A stretch of 64,000 nucleotides of DNA. Source: Mesorhizobium sangaii (GTDB taxonomy: Bacteria; Pseudomonadota; Alphaproteobacteria; Rhizobiales; Rhizobiaceae). Location of the stretch: positions 409,763-473,762 of the forward strand of contig NZ_JACHEF010000003.1 of NCBI RefSeq assembly GCF_014207355.1, in the 5' to 3' direction. A model generated the notes under the pieces. That model saw only the letters and a program-made list of their open reading frames with translations, was not told where the DNA came from and did no database searches. This document shows, piece after piece, positions 1 through 7,858 of this stretch (position 1 is the stretch's first letter; each line of letters starts with the position of its first letter). The translations under genes were made by a program, and so were the position numbers.

Positions 1-2
1 CC

Positions 3-707
3 GCCGAAATCCTCGGCTTGCAGGATCTGCTGCGTCGTATGCCGCGCCAGTTGTCTGGCGGCCAGCGCCAGCGGGTCGCCATGGGCCGCGCGATCGTGCG
101 CGACCCGGCAGCCTTCCTGTTTGACGAGCCGCTCAGCAATCTCGACGCAAAGTTGCGTGTCAAGATGCGTGCCGAGATCAAGAAACTGCACCAACGGCTC
201 GGGCGCACCAGCATCTACGTCACGCACGATCAGACCGAGGCGATGACGCTTGCCGACCGCATAGTGGTGCTGGACCGAGGTCAGGTTGAGCAGATCGGGA
301 CCCCTTCCGAGCTCTACGAGAACCCTGCCAACCTGTTCGTCGCGAGCTTTATCGGCTCTCCGGAGATGAACCTGATCAAGGGCCGAATCGACAATGGCGC
401 ATTCGCCGCCGAGCAGGGCCTGCGCTTGCCCTTGCCTGATGACGCTCGGATCAGTGACAGGGAAGGTGTGGTATATGGGATTCGCCCACAGCACATCACG
501 GTCGGCGGGACCCACGCAAAGGCAACGGTTCAGGTGGTGGAACCGACCGGCGAGGCCCAGGAACTTACCCTAAATGCGAATGGCGTTGAACTGATCGCCG
601 AAATCCGGGAACAGCCCCTTTTCAAACCTGATCAGGAGGTGGAGTTGGGGATTATGGTGCATAAGGTGCATCTGTTCGACGCCCAGAGCGGCACCAGGAT
701 AAACTAG
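3..707 (+). CDS. ABC transporter ATP-binding protein, MalK/UgpC type (5' end outside window)
   Basis: This is the C-terminal part of a carbohydrate importer ATPase; the reading frame is open from base 3, so the Walker A half lies upstream of the window. Visible in order are the signature LSGGQRQRVAMGRA, Walker B FLFDEPLSNLDA, the H-loop YVTHDQTEAM, and a C-terminal TOBE-like region containing YGIRPQHI. These features are typical of the CUT1 family (MalK, UgpC, MsmK), in which one ATPase dimer powers a two-permease sugar or glycerol-phosphate importer. The substrate cannot be read from this fragment. The gene ends 27 bases before the convergent end of the GntR regulator, so it belongs to a separate transporter operon from the CUT2 system to its right. 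Confidence 0.93.
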   Translation, partial: AEILGLQDLLRRMPRQLSGGQRQRVAMGRAIVRDPAAFLFDEPLSNLDAKLRVKMRAEIKKLHQRLGRTSIYVTHDQTEAMTLADRIVVLDRGQVEQIGTPSELYENPANLFVASFIGSPEMNLIKGRIDNGAFAAEQGLRLPLPDDARISDREGVVYGIRPQHITVGGTHAKATVQVVEPTGEAQELTLNANGVELIAEIREQPLFKPDQEVELGIMVHKVHLFDAQSGTRIN

Positions 708-733
708 ATCGCTTGTGCGATCGGAACGTCTTG

Positions 734-1645
734 CTAGGCGTTGGTATCCATCCCGTCGAATACAATCAGCGAACGCATCAGGGTCTCCCTTGCCGAAGCC
801 AAATGGGCTCGGCAGGCCCGCTCGAGCCGCTCGGAATCGCGGCTTTCGAGCGCATCGATATAGGCGAGATGCTCCAGGATCGCCGCCTGATTGCGCTGTT
901 TTTCGTCATGCTTGTTCCACTGATAGTGGTAGTGGAAAACGAAGCTGATAATATCGTAGAAATCGTCGATGAAGCGGTTCGGCGAAGCCTCGTTTATGAG
1001 CCGGTGAAACCGGTTGTCGAGACTGGAGAAGTCGTGAAAGCGGCTTTCAATCTGCTTCAGCAGTTCGGTATGCGCAACCTTGAGCGCGGCGAGCTTCTCC
1101 CACAGCGGAGACATGTCGGGCTGTCGTGAAAACAGATGCGCCGAGCGCAGCTCGAACATCACCCGGATCTCGAACAGCTCAAGTGCGAAATCTTCCGTAA
1201 AGCCCTTGAACAGCCAGCCCGTATTCGGCCTCTTCTCGAGCAGTCCAAACCGGCTGAAGCGGATCAGGAACTCGCGAATTCCATTGGTCGCGACGCCGAA
1301 CTGCCGCGCAAGTTCGAGTTCATTGATGCTGGTACCGGGTCTGGTGTCACCTCGCAGCATCCATTCCATGAACTGCTGTTCCACATGCTTGGCCCGCGAG
1401 GTGGTTTCGGCGTCGGGATAGTAATCGCTATCCTCGACCGCACGGCCTGTCGTCCTGACACCGCTGCGCTCGGCGATAAGCTCACGGTGGACAAGTTCTC
1501 CCAAGACCTTTCGGACAGTCGTGCGGCTGACTCCCATTTTCCGTCTAAGCTCATTTTCGGAAGGGAGTTCGCCGGTCAATTGTCCGTCGCGCAGCATACT
1601 TGCGACGCGATTGAAAGCCTTCTTGTAGACAGTGTCGGTTCGCAT
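734..1645 (-). CDS. GntR-family regulator with two winged-helix domains and an FCD domain
   Basis: Predicted DNA-binding repressor or activator of 303 residues. The ATG at 1645 is chosen over a longer frame to 1720 because GAGGAA lies just upstream on the coding strand. Residues about 4-66 form a GntR winged helix (SENELRRKMGVSRTTVRKV). Residues about 86-148 form a second GntR-like helix-turn-helix (ELELARQFGVATNGIREFL). Residues about 150-285 look like the FCD ligand/metal domain, with the DNRFH segment. Most FCD regulators of 220-250 residues have one winged helix, so the extra N-terminal domain is unusual. The gene diverges from the CUT2 sugar operon and probably regulates it through the dyad at 1696-1736. 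The effector is unknown; a sugar acid or sugar is a reasonable guess from the neighbours. Confidence 0.88.
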   Translation of the reverse strand: MRTDTVYKKAFNRVASMLRDGQLTGELPSENELRRKMGVSRTTVRKVLGELVHRELIAERSGVRTTGRAVEDSDYYPDAETTSRAKHVEQQFMEWMLRGDTRPGTSINELELARQFGVATNGIREFLIRFSRFGLLEKRPNTGWLFKGFTEDFALELFEIRVMFELRSAHLFSRQPDMSPLWEKLAALKVAHTELLKQIESRFHDFSSLDNRFHRLINEASPNRFIDDFYDIISFVFHYHYQWNKHDEKQRNQAAILEHLAYIDALESRDSERLERACRAHLASARETLMRSLIVFDGMDTNA

Positions 1646-1695
1646 CGGATCTTCCTCTGAGCAAGACCTTGTCCTTTCTACCATGAACTTTATCC

Positions 1696-1736
1696 ATAAA
1701 AAACAACTTGACCAAGTCATGCAGGTTGTTTTTTAT
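1696..1736. promoter_or_regulatory. Perfect 12-bp dyad, probable operator in divergent promoter region
   Basis: The arms ATAAAAAACAAC (1696-1707) and GTTGTTTTTTAT (1725-1736) are exact reverse complements around a 17-base centre, which itself holds a smaller TGAC-CAA-GTCA dyad. It lies between the GntR start (1645) and the permease start (1811), the only intergenic space shared by the two divergent units. An operator bound by the adjacent GntR protein is the simplest reading. The two nested dyads would suit a regulator with two winged helices. Binding itself is inference. Confidence 0.6.
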
Positions 1737-1810
1737 CGATAAGAGGGAACTAAAATACAGCATGAGTTTTTGACGACGCGGCTTGCACGGGCCGCGGCGG
1801 GGAGGGAACT

Positions 1811-2863
1811 TTGCCTGAAACGCGAGGCACCGGCACCACTGTCGGCGACGCGGCAATGTCAGCACCCAAGAAGCAAGAAGCCGTTCCCGGCCTCGCGCTT
1901 GGGCTGGCCCTGCTGAGCGCCGGTCCGGTCGTCATCCTGGTGTTGCTGATCGTTGTTCTCAGTTTTCTGTCGCCCTATCTCCTGACAGGGCGCAACCTCA
2001 GCAACATCCTGGCCCAAACCGCCGTCATCTCGGTGGTGGCGATGGGCCAGCATCTGGTCATTCTGACACGAGGGATCGATCTCTCCGTCGGCTCGAACGT
2101 GGCACTGGCTTCGGTCGTCGGCGCGCTCAGCTTTCATGCCGGCGCTCCCGCCTCCGTGGTGATCGCGGTGATGGTTGGCTGCGGTGCGGCGGTCGGCACC
2201 ATCAACGGGCTTTTCTACGTCTTCGGCCGGTTGCCGCATCCTTTCATCATCACGCTGGCGACCTTGAGCATCGCCAAGGGGTTGGCGCTCCAACTGGCCG
2301 ATGGGCGCGCCATCCCTGGAATGCCGGATGCCATCGATGCGCTTGGCCGCGAGGCGGTCTGGGGCCTGCCTGGATCGGTTTTTGTGGTCGCGGGCGTTGC
2401 CGCGGTACTTTTCGTCATGGCCAAGACGATGGTCTGGGGGCGCTGGATTTATGCCGTCGGCGGCCGGCCCGACGCTGCCCTGCGCATGGGCATTCCCGTG
2501 TCCTGGGTCCTGGTTTCGGTCTATGTGATCTCGGGGCTCTGCGCCGGCATCGGCGCGGTCATCCTTGCCGGCCGCACCGACGCCGGTTCGCCCTTGTTCG
2601 GCAATCTGCTGGAACTGGATACGATCGCGGCGGTGATCATCGGCGGTGCCAGTTTTCTCGGCGGCCGCGGCCATCTTGGCCATGCCTTGATCGGCGCCAT
2701 CATGATCGGCGTCATCCGCAACGCGCTCAACCTGCTCAACGTCAACGTCTTCTTCCAGCTCATCGTCATCGGCGTGGTCATCGTCATCGCGGTCGAGTCC
2801 GACGTGCTGCGCAACTATCTCGAAGGGCGCATGCGTGTCCTGCAGGCCGGGAGGCAGTCATGA
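1811..2863 (+). CDS. Sugar ABC transporter permease, RbsC/FrcB type
   Basis: Inner-membrane permease of a CUT2-class importer, 350 residues, about the normal length of RbsC-like proteins. It has the expected run of hydrophobic helices. The loop around residues 70-85 contains LTRGIDLSVGS, and the later EAA-like region contains IIGGASFLGGRG, both hallmarks of the BPD_transp_2 family. A TTG start at 1811 follows GGAGGG by four bases; the ATG at 1856 is an alternative with a weaker ribosome site. The stop overlaps the next ATG by four bases (ATGA), so permease and ATPase are translationally coupled. Confidence 0.92.
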   Translation: MPETRGTGTTVGDAAMSAPKKQEAVPGLALGLALLSAGPVVILVLLIVVLSFLSPYLLTGRNLSNILAQTAVISVVAMGQHLVILTRGIDLSVGSNVALASVVGALSFHAGAPASVVIAVMVGCGAAVGTINGLFYVFGRLPHPFIITLATLSIAKGLALQLADGRAIPGMPDAIDALGREAVWGLPGSVFVVAGVAAVLFVMAKTMVWGRWIYAVGGRPDAALRMGIPVSWVLVSVYVISGLCAGIGAVILAGRTDAGSPLFGNLLELDTIAAVIIGGASFLGGRGHLGHALIGAIMIGVIRNALNLLNVNVFFQLIVIGVVIVIAVESDVLRNYLEGRMRVLQAGRQS

Positions 2864-3645
2864 GCGCCGTAGCGGCCAACGTCGAATCTGCACCCACCGT
2901 GGATCATCCCGTCCTGGCGGTGCGCGGTGCTACCAAGCGGTTCGGCTCGGTTGTGGCGCTGGACGATGTCAGCATCGAGGTCCGACGCGGCGAGATCCTC
3001 GGGCTTCTCGGCGACAACGGCGCCGGCAAGTCGACATTGACCAAATGTATCAGCGGGGTGCACCAACTCGATGCCGGCGCGATCTTTCTGGACGGTGCGC
3101 CAACGCAGATACGCTCCCCTGCGGATGCGCGCTTCGCCGGCATCGAGACCGTCTATCAGGATCTGGCGCTGTTCGACAATCTGACGCCGGGACAGAACTT
3201 CTTCGCAGGTCGCGAGTTGGCCTGGCCGCGATGGCTTCCTCGCGGCATGCGATTTCTCCAACAGCGCAGGATGGATGCCGAAACGCGCATTCTGCTCGCC
3301 AATCTGAAAGTCACTTTGCCGAGGCTGGACGCCGTCGTCGCCATGATGTCGGGCGGTCAAAGGCAAGCCATCGCCGTGGCACGGTCGACCGTGTTTGCTC
3401 GCAAGGTCGTGATCCTGGACGAACCGACCGCCGCACTCGGCCTGCGTGAATCGCGGCAAGTGCTCAACCTGGTCGCGACGCTGCGCGACCAGGGCAACGC
3501 CGTCATCCTGATCACCCATAACATGGAACACGTCACTGAGCTTGCCGACCGCGCCGTGGTGCTTCGCCAGGGCCGCAAAGTCGGCGAGTTGGTGCCGACC
3601 AAGGACAACAAGCAGGAGCTGGTCTCCATGATCGTTGGAGCCTGA
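2860..3645 (+). CDS. Sugar ABC transporter ATP-binding protein, single-domain FrcA type
   Basis: ATPase of the CUT2 importer, 261 residues. It has Walker A GDNGAGKST at residues 51-59, a Q-loop near YQDLALFDN, signature MSGGQRQ, Walker B VVILDEPTAAL and H-loop ITHNMEH. RbsA/XylG-type ATPases usually have two tandem nucleotide-binding domains (about 500 residues); this one has a single domain, as in the FrcA fructose ATPase of rhizobia. It overlaps the permease by four bases and is followed by the binding-protein gene, giving the order permease-ATPase-binding protein. Confidence 0.92.
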   Translation: MSAVAANVESAPTVDHPVLAVRGATKRFGSVVALDDVSIEVRRGEILGLLGDNGAGKSTLTKCISGVHQLDAGAIFLDGAPTQIRSPADARFAGIETVYQDLALFDNLTPGQNFFAGRELAWPRWLPRGMRFLQQRRMDAETRILLANLKVTLPRLDAVVAMMSGGQRQAIAVARSTVFARKVVILDEPTAALGLRESRQVLNLVATLRDQGNAVILITHNMEHVTELADRAVVLRQGRKVGELVPTKDNKQELVSMIVGA

Positions 3646-3732
3646 CTCGCTCGAAATTTGGGGACTGTTCCGGTCCGCAAATGCCTGAAGCGACTTCCGC
3701 CGGAAGACGCCTCGATCCAAGGGAGGAATGGA

Positions 3733-4653
3733 ATGCCAATGAACCGAAAACTGTTCGCTGGGCTGGCGATCGCCGTTGCGTTTGCGATGCCGGCTTCGGC
3801 CGCCGACAAGATCAAGGTCGGCCTGATTACGAAATTCCCGGTGCCGTTCTACTCGACCATGGAGGATGCAGCCAAGAAATACGCAGCCGCCCATCCAGAG
3901 ATCGAGCTGGTTACCGGCCAGGGCCAGGCGGCCACCGACATCGAAGGCCAGATCGCGCTGATCGAGTCCATGATCACGCAAGGCGTCAAGGGGCTTGCGA
4001 TCACGCCGGTCGATCCGACCGTTGCGCCGGCGCTCGACAAGGCGGTCGCGGCCGGCATCAAGGTGGTTCTCGTCGACAACAGCATCCCGGACTGGAAAGG
4101 CCAGACAGCGCTGGTTTCGACCAACAACCTCAACGGCGGCAAGATCGCCGGAGAGTACCTGAAGACCGTGCTCAAAAGCGGCGACAAGGTCGGCATCCTG
4201 CAAGGTGTGCCCGGAGTGCCGGCACTCGACGACCGGGTGACCGGCATGATGGAGGGTCTCGGCGACGTCAAGATCGACGTCGTCGGCAAGGGTGCAACCA
4301 ATTGCACATTAGAACTTGGCACGTCGGTGACCGAAGACATCCTGACCGCCAATCCCGATCTCAAGGCGATCTACTCGGCTTGCGGCCCGCCGATCCCGGG
4401 CGCCGTCAAATCGATCAGCAATGCGGGCATCGCCAACGACAAGATCATCCTGGTCGGCTTCGACGCCTGCTGCGGTGAGATCGAAGCGATCAAGTCGGGC
4501 GCGGAAGATGCCAGTGTTGCGCAATTTCCAGCAAAAATGGGTGAGCTTGGCATCGACACGGTCGTCAAGGCGATCCGCGGGGAAGCCGTCGAGGCCAACG
4601 TGGATACCGGCGCCGGTCTCGTGACGCTGCAGAACGTCAAGGACTTCGAGTGA
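3733..4653 (+). CDS. Periplasmic sugar-binding protein of CUT2 ABC importer
   Basis: Solute-binding protein of 306 residues that should capture the substrate for the adjoining permease and ATPase. The ATG at 3733 follows GGGAGGA at 3721-3727. The first residues form a Sec signal peptide (MNRKLFAG then a hydrophobic core ending ASAADK). The mature part has the type 1 periplasmic-binding fold seen in RbsB-like proteins: an N-terminal KVGLITKFPVPFY strand, the ITPVDP segment and a late VGFDACCGE segment. A Cys-Cys pair in the last motif and a nearby SACGPP are unusual. A stem-loop follows the gene, often a way to keep binding-protein mRNA abundant. The ligand is unidentified. Confidence 0.9.
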   Translation: MPMNRKLFAGLAIAVAFAMPASAADKIKVGLITKFPVPFYSTMEDAAKKYAAAHPEIELVTGQGQAATDIEGQIALIESMITQGVKGLAITPVDPTVAPALDKAVAAGIKVVLVDNSIPDWKGQTALVSTNNLNGGKIAGEYLKTVLKSGDKVGILQGVPGVPALDDRVTGMMEGLGDVKIDVVGKGATNCTLELGTSVTEDILTANPDLKAIYSACGPPIPGAVKSISNAGIANDKIILVGFDACCGEIEAIKSGAEDASVAQFPAKMGELGIDTVVKAIRGEAVEANVDTGAGLVTLQNVKDFE

Positions 4654-4690
4654 TCCACCAGTGGTCCGGTGGATTGCACCGCCGGATCAC
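4650..4690 (+). promoter_or_regulatory. Stem-loop structure after binding-protein gene
   Basis: An outer pair GTGATCC (4650-4656) / GGATCAC (4684-4690) encloses an inner hairpin ATCCACC (4653-4659) / GGTGGAT (4668-4674), so two alternative folds are possible. There is no T-run, so a full terminator is unlikely. In importer operons such structures commonly protect the upstream binding-protein mRNA from 3' decay; that role is inferred from position. Confidence 0.4.
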
Positions 4691-4744
4691 TTCCTGTTTC
4701 CGGGCGCCAGGATTACACCGTAGCGAAGGGGTGGAATTACGCTT

Positions 4745-5779
4745 ATGGACGCCACCATCAAGATCGTGCGATGCGCCGAGCCTGGCAGGCTGGCGTTCGA
4801 GGAACAGGCAGCGCCAGGCGCTCCGCCGGAAGGCTGGGTGCTGGTCAACGTCGCCCATGTCGGCATCTGCGGAACCGATTACCACATCTTCCAGGGCAAG
4901 CATCCGTACCTCGCCTACCCACGCGTCATGGGCCATGAGGTTTCGGGAACAATTGCGGCAATCAACGGGCCCGTGGACATGGCGGTCGGGCAACAAGTCG
5001 TCGTCAACCCCTATCTTGCCTGCGGCAATTGTCCCGCCTGCCGCCTGGGCAAGCCGAACTGCTGCCTCGCGATCGAGGTGCTCGGCGTGCACCGTGACGG
5101 TGCCATGAGCGAGCAGATTCTCGTGCCGGCGCAGAACCTGATTGCAGCGACCGGTCTGTCATTGGTCGAAGCGGCTACGGTCGAGTTTCTGGCCATCGGT
5201 GCGCACGCGGTCGGCAGATCCATGGCCGGGCCGAGCAGCCGCACCTTGGTTATCGGCGCAGGGCCAATCGGCCTCGGTACCGCGCTTTTTGCCCGCATAG
5301 CGCGGCAGTGCGTGACCGTGATGGACGTCGATGCCGAGCGGCTGGCTTTTGCCGCAAGGCAAGGTTTTCTGGTGATCGACGGGTCGAAGGGTTCGATCGT
5401 CGAGACGATAGCGGAGCGAACTGCAAGGACAGGTTTCGATGTGGTCTTCGACGCTACGGGAAACAGCCGTTCGATGCGGTCTGCGTTTGCCTATGTTGCC
5501 CATGGCGGCGTCATGGTGATGGTCAGCGTCGTACAGGACGACATAACCTTCTCCGACCCAGAGTTCCACAAGCGGGAAATGATGCTGATCGGCAGTCGCA
5601 ACGCGACGCGCGCCGACTTTCAGCACGTCATGGCTTCGATCCGCGCTGGAACAATACCAATCGACGAACTCGTCACGCATCGTACGACCCTGCGTAACAG
5701 CCCTCGCGATATTGCGATCTGGGCGCAGCAGAAGTCCGGTCTGATCAAGGCTGTTATCGATGTGGCGGGACCTGGCTGA
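4745..5779 (+). CDS. Zinc-dependent medium-chain alcohol dehydrogenase (sugar/sugar-acid dehydrogenase-like)
   Basis: NAD(P)-dependent dehydrogenase of 344 residues. It has catalytic zinc ligands in GICGTD (Cys42) and GHE (His64-Glu65), the structural zinc lobe CGNCPACRLGKPNCC (residues 93-107), and a Rossmann fold beginning VIGAGPIGLG. The overall pattern matches the polyol and sugar-acid dehydrogenases of this superfamily, such as L-idonate, L-galactonate and threonine dehydrogenases. It lies 91 bases after the binding-protein gene in the same direction, so it probably oxidises the imported compound. The exact substrate cannot be fixed from sequence alone. Confidence 0.88.
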   Translation: MDATIKIVRCAEPGRLAFEEQAAPGAPPEGWVLVNVAHVGICGTDYHIFQGKHPYLAYPRVMGHEVSGTIAAINGPVDMAVGQQVVVNPYLACGNCPACRLGKPNCCLAIEVLGVHRDGAMSEQILVPAQNLIAATGLSLVEAATVEFLAIGAHAVGRSMAGPSSRTLVIGAGPIGLGTALFARIARQCVTVMDVDAERLAFAARQGFLVIDGSKGSIVETIAERTARTGFDVVFDATGNSRSMRSAFAYVAHGGVMVMVSVVQDDITFSDPEFHKREMMLIGSRNATRADFQHVMASIRAGTIPIDELVTHRTTLRNSPRDIAIWAQQKSGLIKAVIDVAGPG

Positions 5780-5883
5780 TTTTGCCAAACGCAGTCATGC
5801 GAGAAAGTCTCTCCGGAGCGCGTGAGACATCTGCGTGGATAGAAGGACCAGCCTGACTGGGCAGGGATACCCCGGTAAGATTC

Positions 5884-6216
5884 CTACGGGCTGAGGAGGT
5901 CGCCATAGACGACGACGTGATGCTCGACGAATTCAGGCTTGTTGATCAGGTACTGATCGTCCTTGGGATAGTAGTGGGCCCGCTCAGGTTGTTCGCCCGC
6001 ATAGGCCTTTACCGCTTCCATATCGGTCCACCAACTCAGAGCGCATATCTCCGTAACGCCGTCGCTGAGGTCGCGCAGCGTGATCTGGTGACCGAGATTG
6101 CCTTTGGTGGCGCCAAGCTCGTCGCCACCTGTCCCGGCCACGTAGCGCGCGTATTCGGCGGCCATCTGCGTGCGCACCGTCCCGCACCATCTTCGAAGAA
6201 TTACCTGCCGGACCAC
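5884..6216 (-). CDS. Small antibiotic-biosynthesis-monooxygenase-like (ABM, dimeric alpha-beta barrel) protein
   Basis: A 110-residue cytoplasmic protein with the size and pattern of the ABM/EthD ferredoxin-like family: an early VRTQMAAEYARYV helix, a central ICALSWWTDMEAVKAYAG segment and a C-terminal EHHVVVYG strand. Members are often small monooxygenases or ligand-binding dimers; no activity can be assigned here. The GTG start at 6216 is preceded by GGAGG nine bases upstream on the coding strand, which makes it convincing. It converges on the dehydrogenase and marks the start of the accessory patch. Confidence 0.7.
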   Translation of the reverse strand: MVRQVILRRWCGTVRTQMAAEYARYVAGTGGDELGATKGNLGHQITLRDLSDGVTEICALSWWTDMEAVKAYAGEQPERAHYYPKDDQYLINKPEFVEHHVVVYGDLLSP

Positions 6217-6231
6217 TAACCTTGGCCTCCG

Positions 6232-6333
6232 CTATCTACGTCCCGTCACCTTCTTGAGCACCACTTCGGCGCCGCCGCCATTCTCGGCAATGACATCGAC
6301 CCCAGCTGCTTCGAGGGCACGCGGGAAGTTGTC
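6232..6333 (-). pseudogene. Relic of the C-terminus of an XRE-type regulator
   Basis: Reading the minus strand gives PRALEAAGVDVIAENGGGAE followed by VVLKKVTGRR and a stop. This closely matches the C-terminus of the intact XRE protein at 19902-20132 (RALETAGVEFIPENGGGAG). No helix-turn-helix part precedes it here. A separate RHH gene follows upstream, so this is a gene tail left after deletion or recombination. It forms half of the module duplicated between 6.2-6.8 kb and 19.9-21.5 kb. Confidence 0.65.
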
Positions 6334-6340
6334 CGGAGTT

Positions 6341-6547
6341 TCACTCTGCCTTCAGTACCTGGAATCTGATCAGCCAGTCACGAATGATCAGTCGGACGGC
6401 CTCAGGTCGCGAAACATCATGTTCGGCAACAAATTGATCCACGCCCGCGAGCATGTCCGGTTGAAGGCGGACCATGATTGGCACGCCCTTGCCAGTCGGG
6501 GCCGGGCCTCGCCGTTTCTTTGATACCACGGTTTCCTGCTTTGGCAT
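6341..6547 (-). CDS. Ribbon-helix-helix (CopG/Arc-like) small protein
   Basis: A 68-residue protein read from the ATG at 6547. After a basic N-terminus (KKRRGPAPTGKG) it has VPIMVRLQPDMLAGVDQFV and SRPEAVRLIIRDWLI, the strand-helix-helix pattern of ribbon-helix-helix DNA-binding proteins with the usual PxxxRLxI-like second helix. Such proteins act as dimeric repressors, often of their own promoter or as antitoxins. No toxin partner is recognisable next to it. It is divergent from the truncated gene at 6625. Confidence 0.7.
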   Translation of the reverse strand: MPKQETVVSKKRRGPAPTGKGVPIMVRLQPDMLAGVDQFVAEHDVSRPEAVRLIIRDWLIRFQVLKAE

Positions 6548-6624
6548 AAGAACCGTGATATCAGAATTCTTGTCCTTGCGGAAGCACTGGAACCTCAAAC
6601 TAAAACCGAATTGGCGAAGATCCG

Positions 6625-6846
6625 ATGCCGAACACCATTGTTCGGGCAGCCGAAGGCCGCCCGCTCTCAACCGCCGCGGCTGCTTCAACCGCCGCCATCG
6701 TAGCGGTCGCGCCAACGAACATGGCCGAAGCTGCGCGCAAAGGCGAGTTCATGGCATCGTGCAGGACATCCATCGAATGGAATGACTTTGACCAGGTCCA
6801 GTTCATCAACGCTCTGACGCCGGGGGGAGAGCATTGGCGGCACTGA
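6625..6846 (+). pseudogene. Truncated paralogue of the Tat-signal gene at 20207
   Basis: The frame begins MPNTIVRAAEGRP and continues through STAAAASTAAIVAVAP, closely matching the start of the decayed gene at 20207 (MPNTSVRAAAEG and AAASTAAAITVAP). The twin-arginine stretch of that gene is missing here. After about 35 residues the similarity ends and an unrelated tail of about 38 residues (to GEHWRH) follows. I read it as a deletion remnant that stays open by chance. It sits divergently from DNA-binding genes or relics, as the 20207 copy does. Confidence 0.5.
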
Positions 6847-6892
6847 TCTTATTGACAAGGCGCTCGGCCCGCAGCCGCACCAGAGGCGGGTT

Positions 6893-6967
6893 TGGTGCAC
6901 TCGGCAGGGCTCGAACCTGCATCTGCCCGGGAAGGTCCCGCTCTGTCCTAGATTGAGCTACGAGCGC
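6893..6967 (-). tRNA. Atypical tRNA-like sequence with shortened anticodon region (possible pseudo-tRNA)
   Basis: On the minus strand the acceptor arms GCGCTCG and CGAGTGC pair fully (one G-U), with discriminator A and an encoded CCA. The D arm GCTC/GAGC and the T arm GCAGG-TTCGAGC-CCTGC are intact. Between the D and T stems only 19 bases remain instead of the usual 22-23, and they fold as CGGGA-CCT-TCCCG, not as a five-bp stem with a seven-base loop. The body looks most like an arginine tRNA. It may be a decayed tRNA, an element-borne variant or a tRNA-like RNA with another role; no amino acid is assigned. Confidence 0.5.
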
Positions 6968-7064
6968 CAATTTTGGCAGGCTAGTAGAACGGGCCCATTG
7001 GATCAAATTAGCGATTGGGATAGCCGACACATGCATTGGAAGTAGGTCGAGAGGGGAGACCGAG

Positions 7065-7316
7065 CTATCCTCTGTATCGCCCTTTCTCGCACCAATATCG
7101 AACAACGACACCCGGTTGCGCCCGAAACAGACTGGCCGCGAGTTGACAATTCTCTCTGTTGTACGCCTCCGCCTCGGTCGCATCGAACGTGGCCACATGG
7201 ATACGCATTTCGGCGGCAGCGGAGCTTCGGTACAGCGTATAGGTTTTGGAGTCATCAGCCTCGGGCGCGCAGCCAGCCAAGGCCGAAACCACCGCCAGAG
7301 CAAGGAACAACCTCAT
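7065..7316 (-). CDS. Small predicted lipoprotein, function unknown
   Basis: An 83-residue orphan read from the ATG at 7316. The N-terminus MRLFLALAVVSALAGC is a lipoprotein signal with lipobox LAGC, so the mature protein should be anchored at Cys16, probably at the outer membrane. The remainder carries two further cysteines (ENCQLAASLF and YWCEKGRY) that could form a disulfide. I recognise no domain. It is one of several small exported proteins in the accessory patch. Confidence 0.6.
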   Translation of the reverse strand: MRLFLALAVVSALAGCAPEADDSKTYTLYRSSAAAEMRIHVATFDATEAEAYNRENCQLAASLFRAQPGVVVRYWCEKGRYRG

Positions 7317-7503
7317 TTCAGCATCATAGGTGAGACGATCTAAGGAATGGAAAGGTCACTTTGCGCGGAGAACCTTTCGATCGCCAACGTGAAAGTGACA
7401 TGCCGGCTATGTGGAGGTGCTCGTTGCATTAGGCCCCGACGCACCGAAAAGCAGCGATGCTCTAGCCGGCGAGTGAAACTTACGGCGGGCATCCTGGTAC
7501 CGT

Positions 7504-7677
7504 TTAGCGCTTCGCGAGGTCGTCAAATGTGATCCCGGTGCCATAACCGCTTGGTAGATCGGCGGTTGCCTCCCGGAAACTGCGTTCTACGGCAGCTGTG
7601 TACCGGCCGTCATTCGCCAGCCTATCCCAAATGACGAAGGCGACAGCTAAGGCGATGACGACGAGCACCATTCGCAT
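7504..7677 (-). CDS. 57-residue membrane-anchored protein, paralogue A
   Basis: It starts at the ATG at 7677, with GGGAG just upstream. The first 18 residues (MRMVLVVIALAVAFVIWD) form one membrane helix. The rest (RLANDGRYTAAVERSF, then SGYGTGITFDDLAKR) is a short soluble tail. A same-length paralogue lies at 17935-18108 with strongly conserved sequence throughout, which shows that both frames are real. The function is unknown. An N-in orientation with the tail in the periplasm is likely. Confidence 0.65.
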   Translation of the reverse strand: MRMVLVVIALAVAFVIWDRLANDGRYTAAVERSFREATADLPSGYGTGITFDDLAKR

Positions 7678-7858
7678 CGGAAGCTCCCTCAAAGAGTTCC
7701 GGAACGCATAATACAGCCTGTTGCCAATATGCGCCAGCGTGGACGATGGCGTGACAGCGAACTGATAGAGCGGCCGGGCCACGGCCTGGAAAGGGGGTTC
7801 TGGCGATGTCGATATCGAAAAGGTCTGGTGGGCCGCAAGACTGGCGAGGTCGTGCAGA

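Noticed and set aside
1136..1660. Plus-strand frame opposite the GntR regulator
   Set aside because: The GntR protein has clear domains and a ribosome site; the plus frame has no start context or homology.
2815..4203. 462-codon minus-strand open frame opposite the sugar ABC genes
   Set aside because: It mirrors the codon bias of the plus-strand ABC genes, has no ribosome site and no recognisable domain. Other long antisense frames (28304-29695, 32919-34361, 38148-40106, 54700-56331) are rejected for the same reason.
6341..6846. Toxin-antitoxin pair made of the RHH protein and its neighbours
   Set aside because: The neighbouring frame is a truncated Tat-signal relic on the opposite strand, and no RelE, VapC or similar toxin is present.
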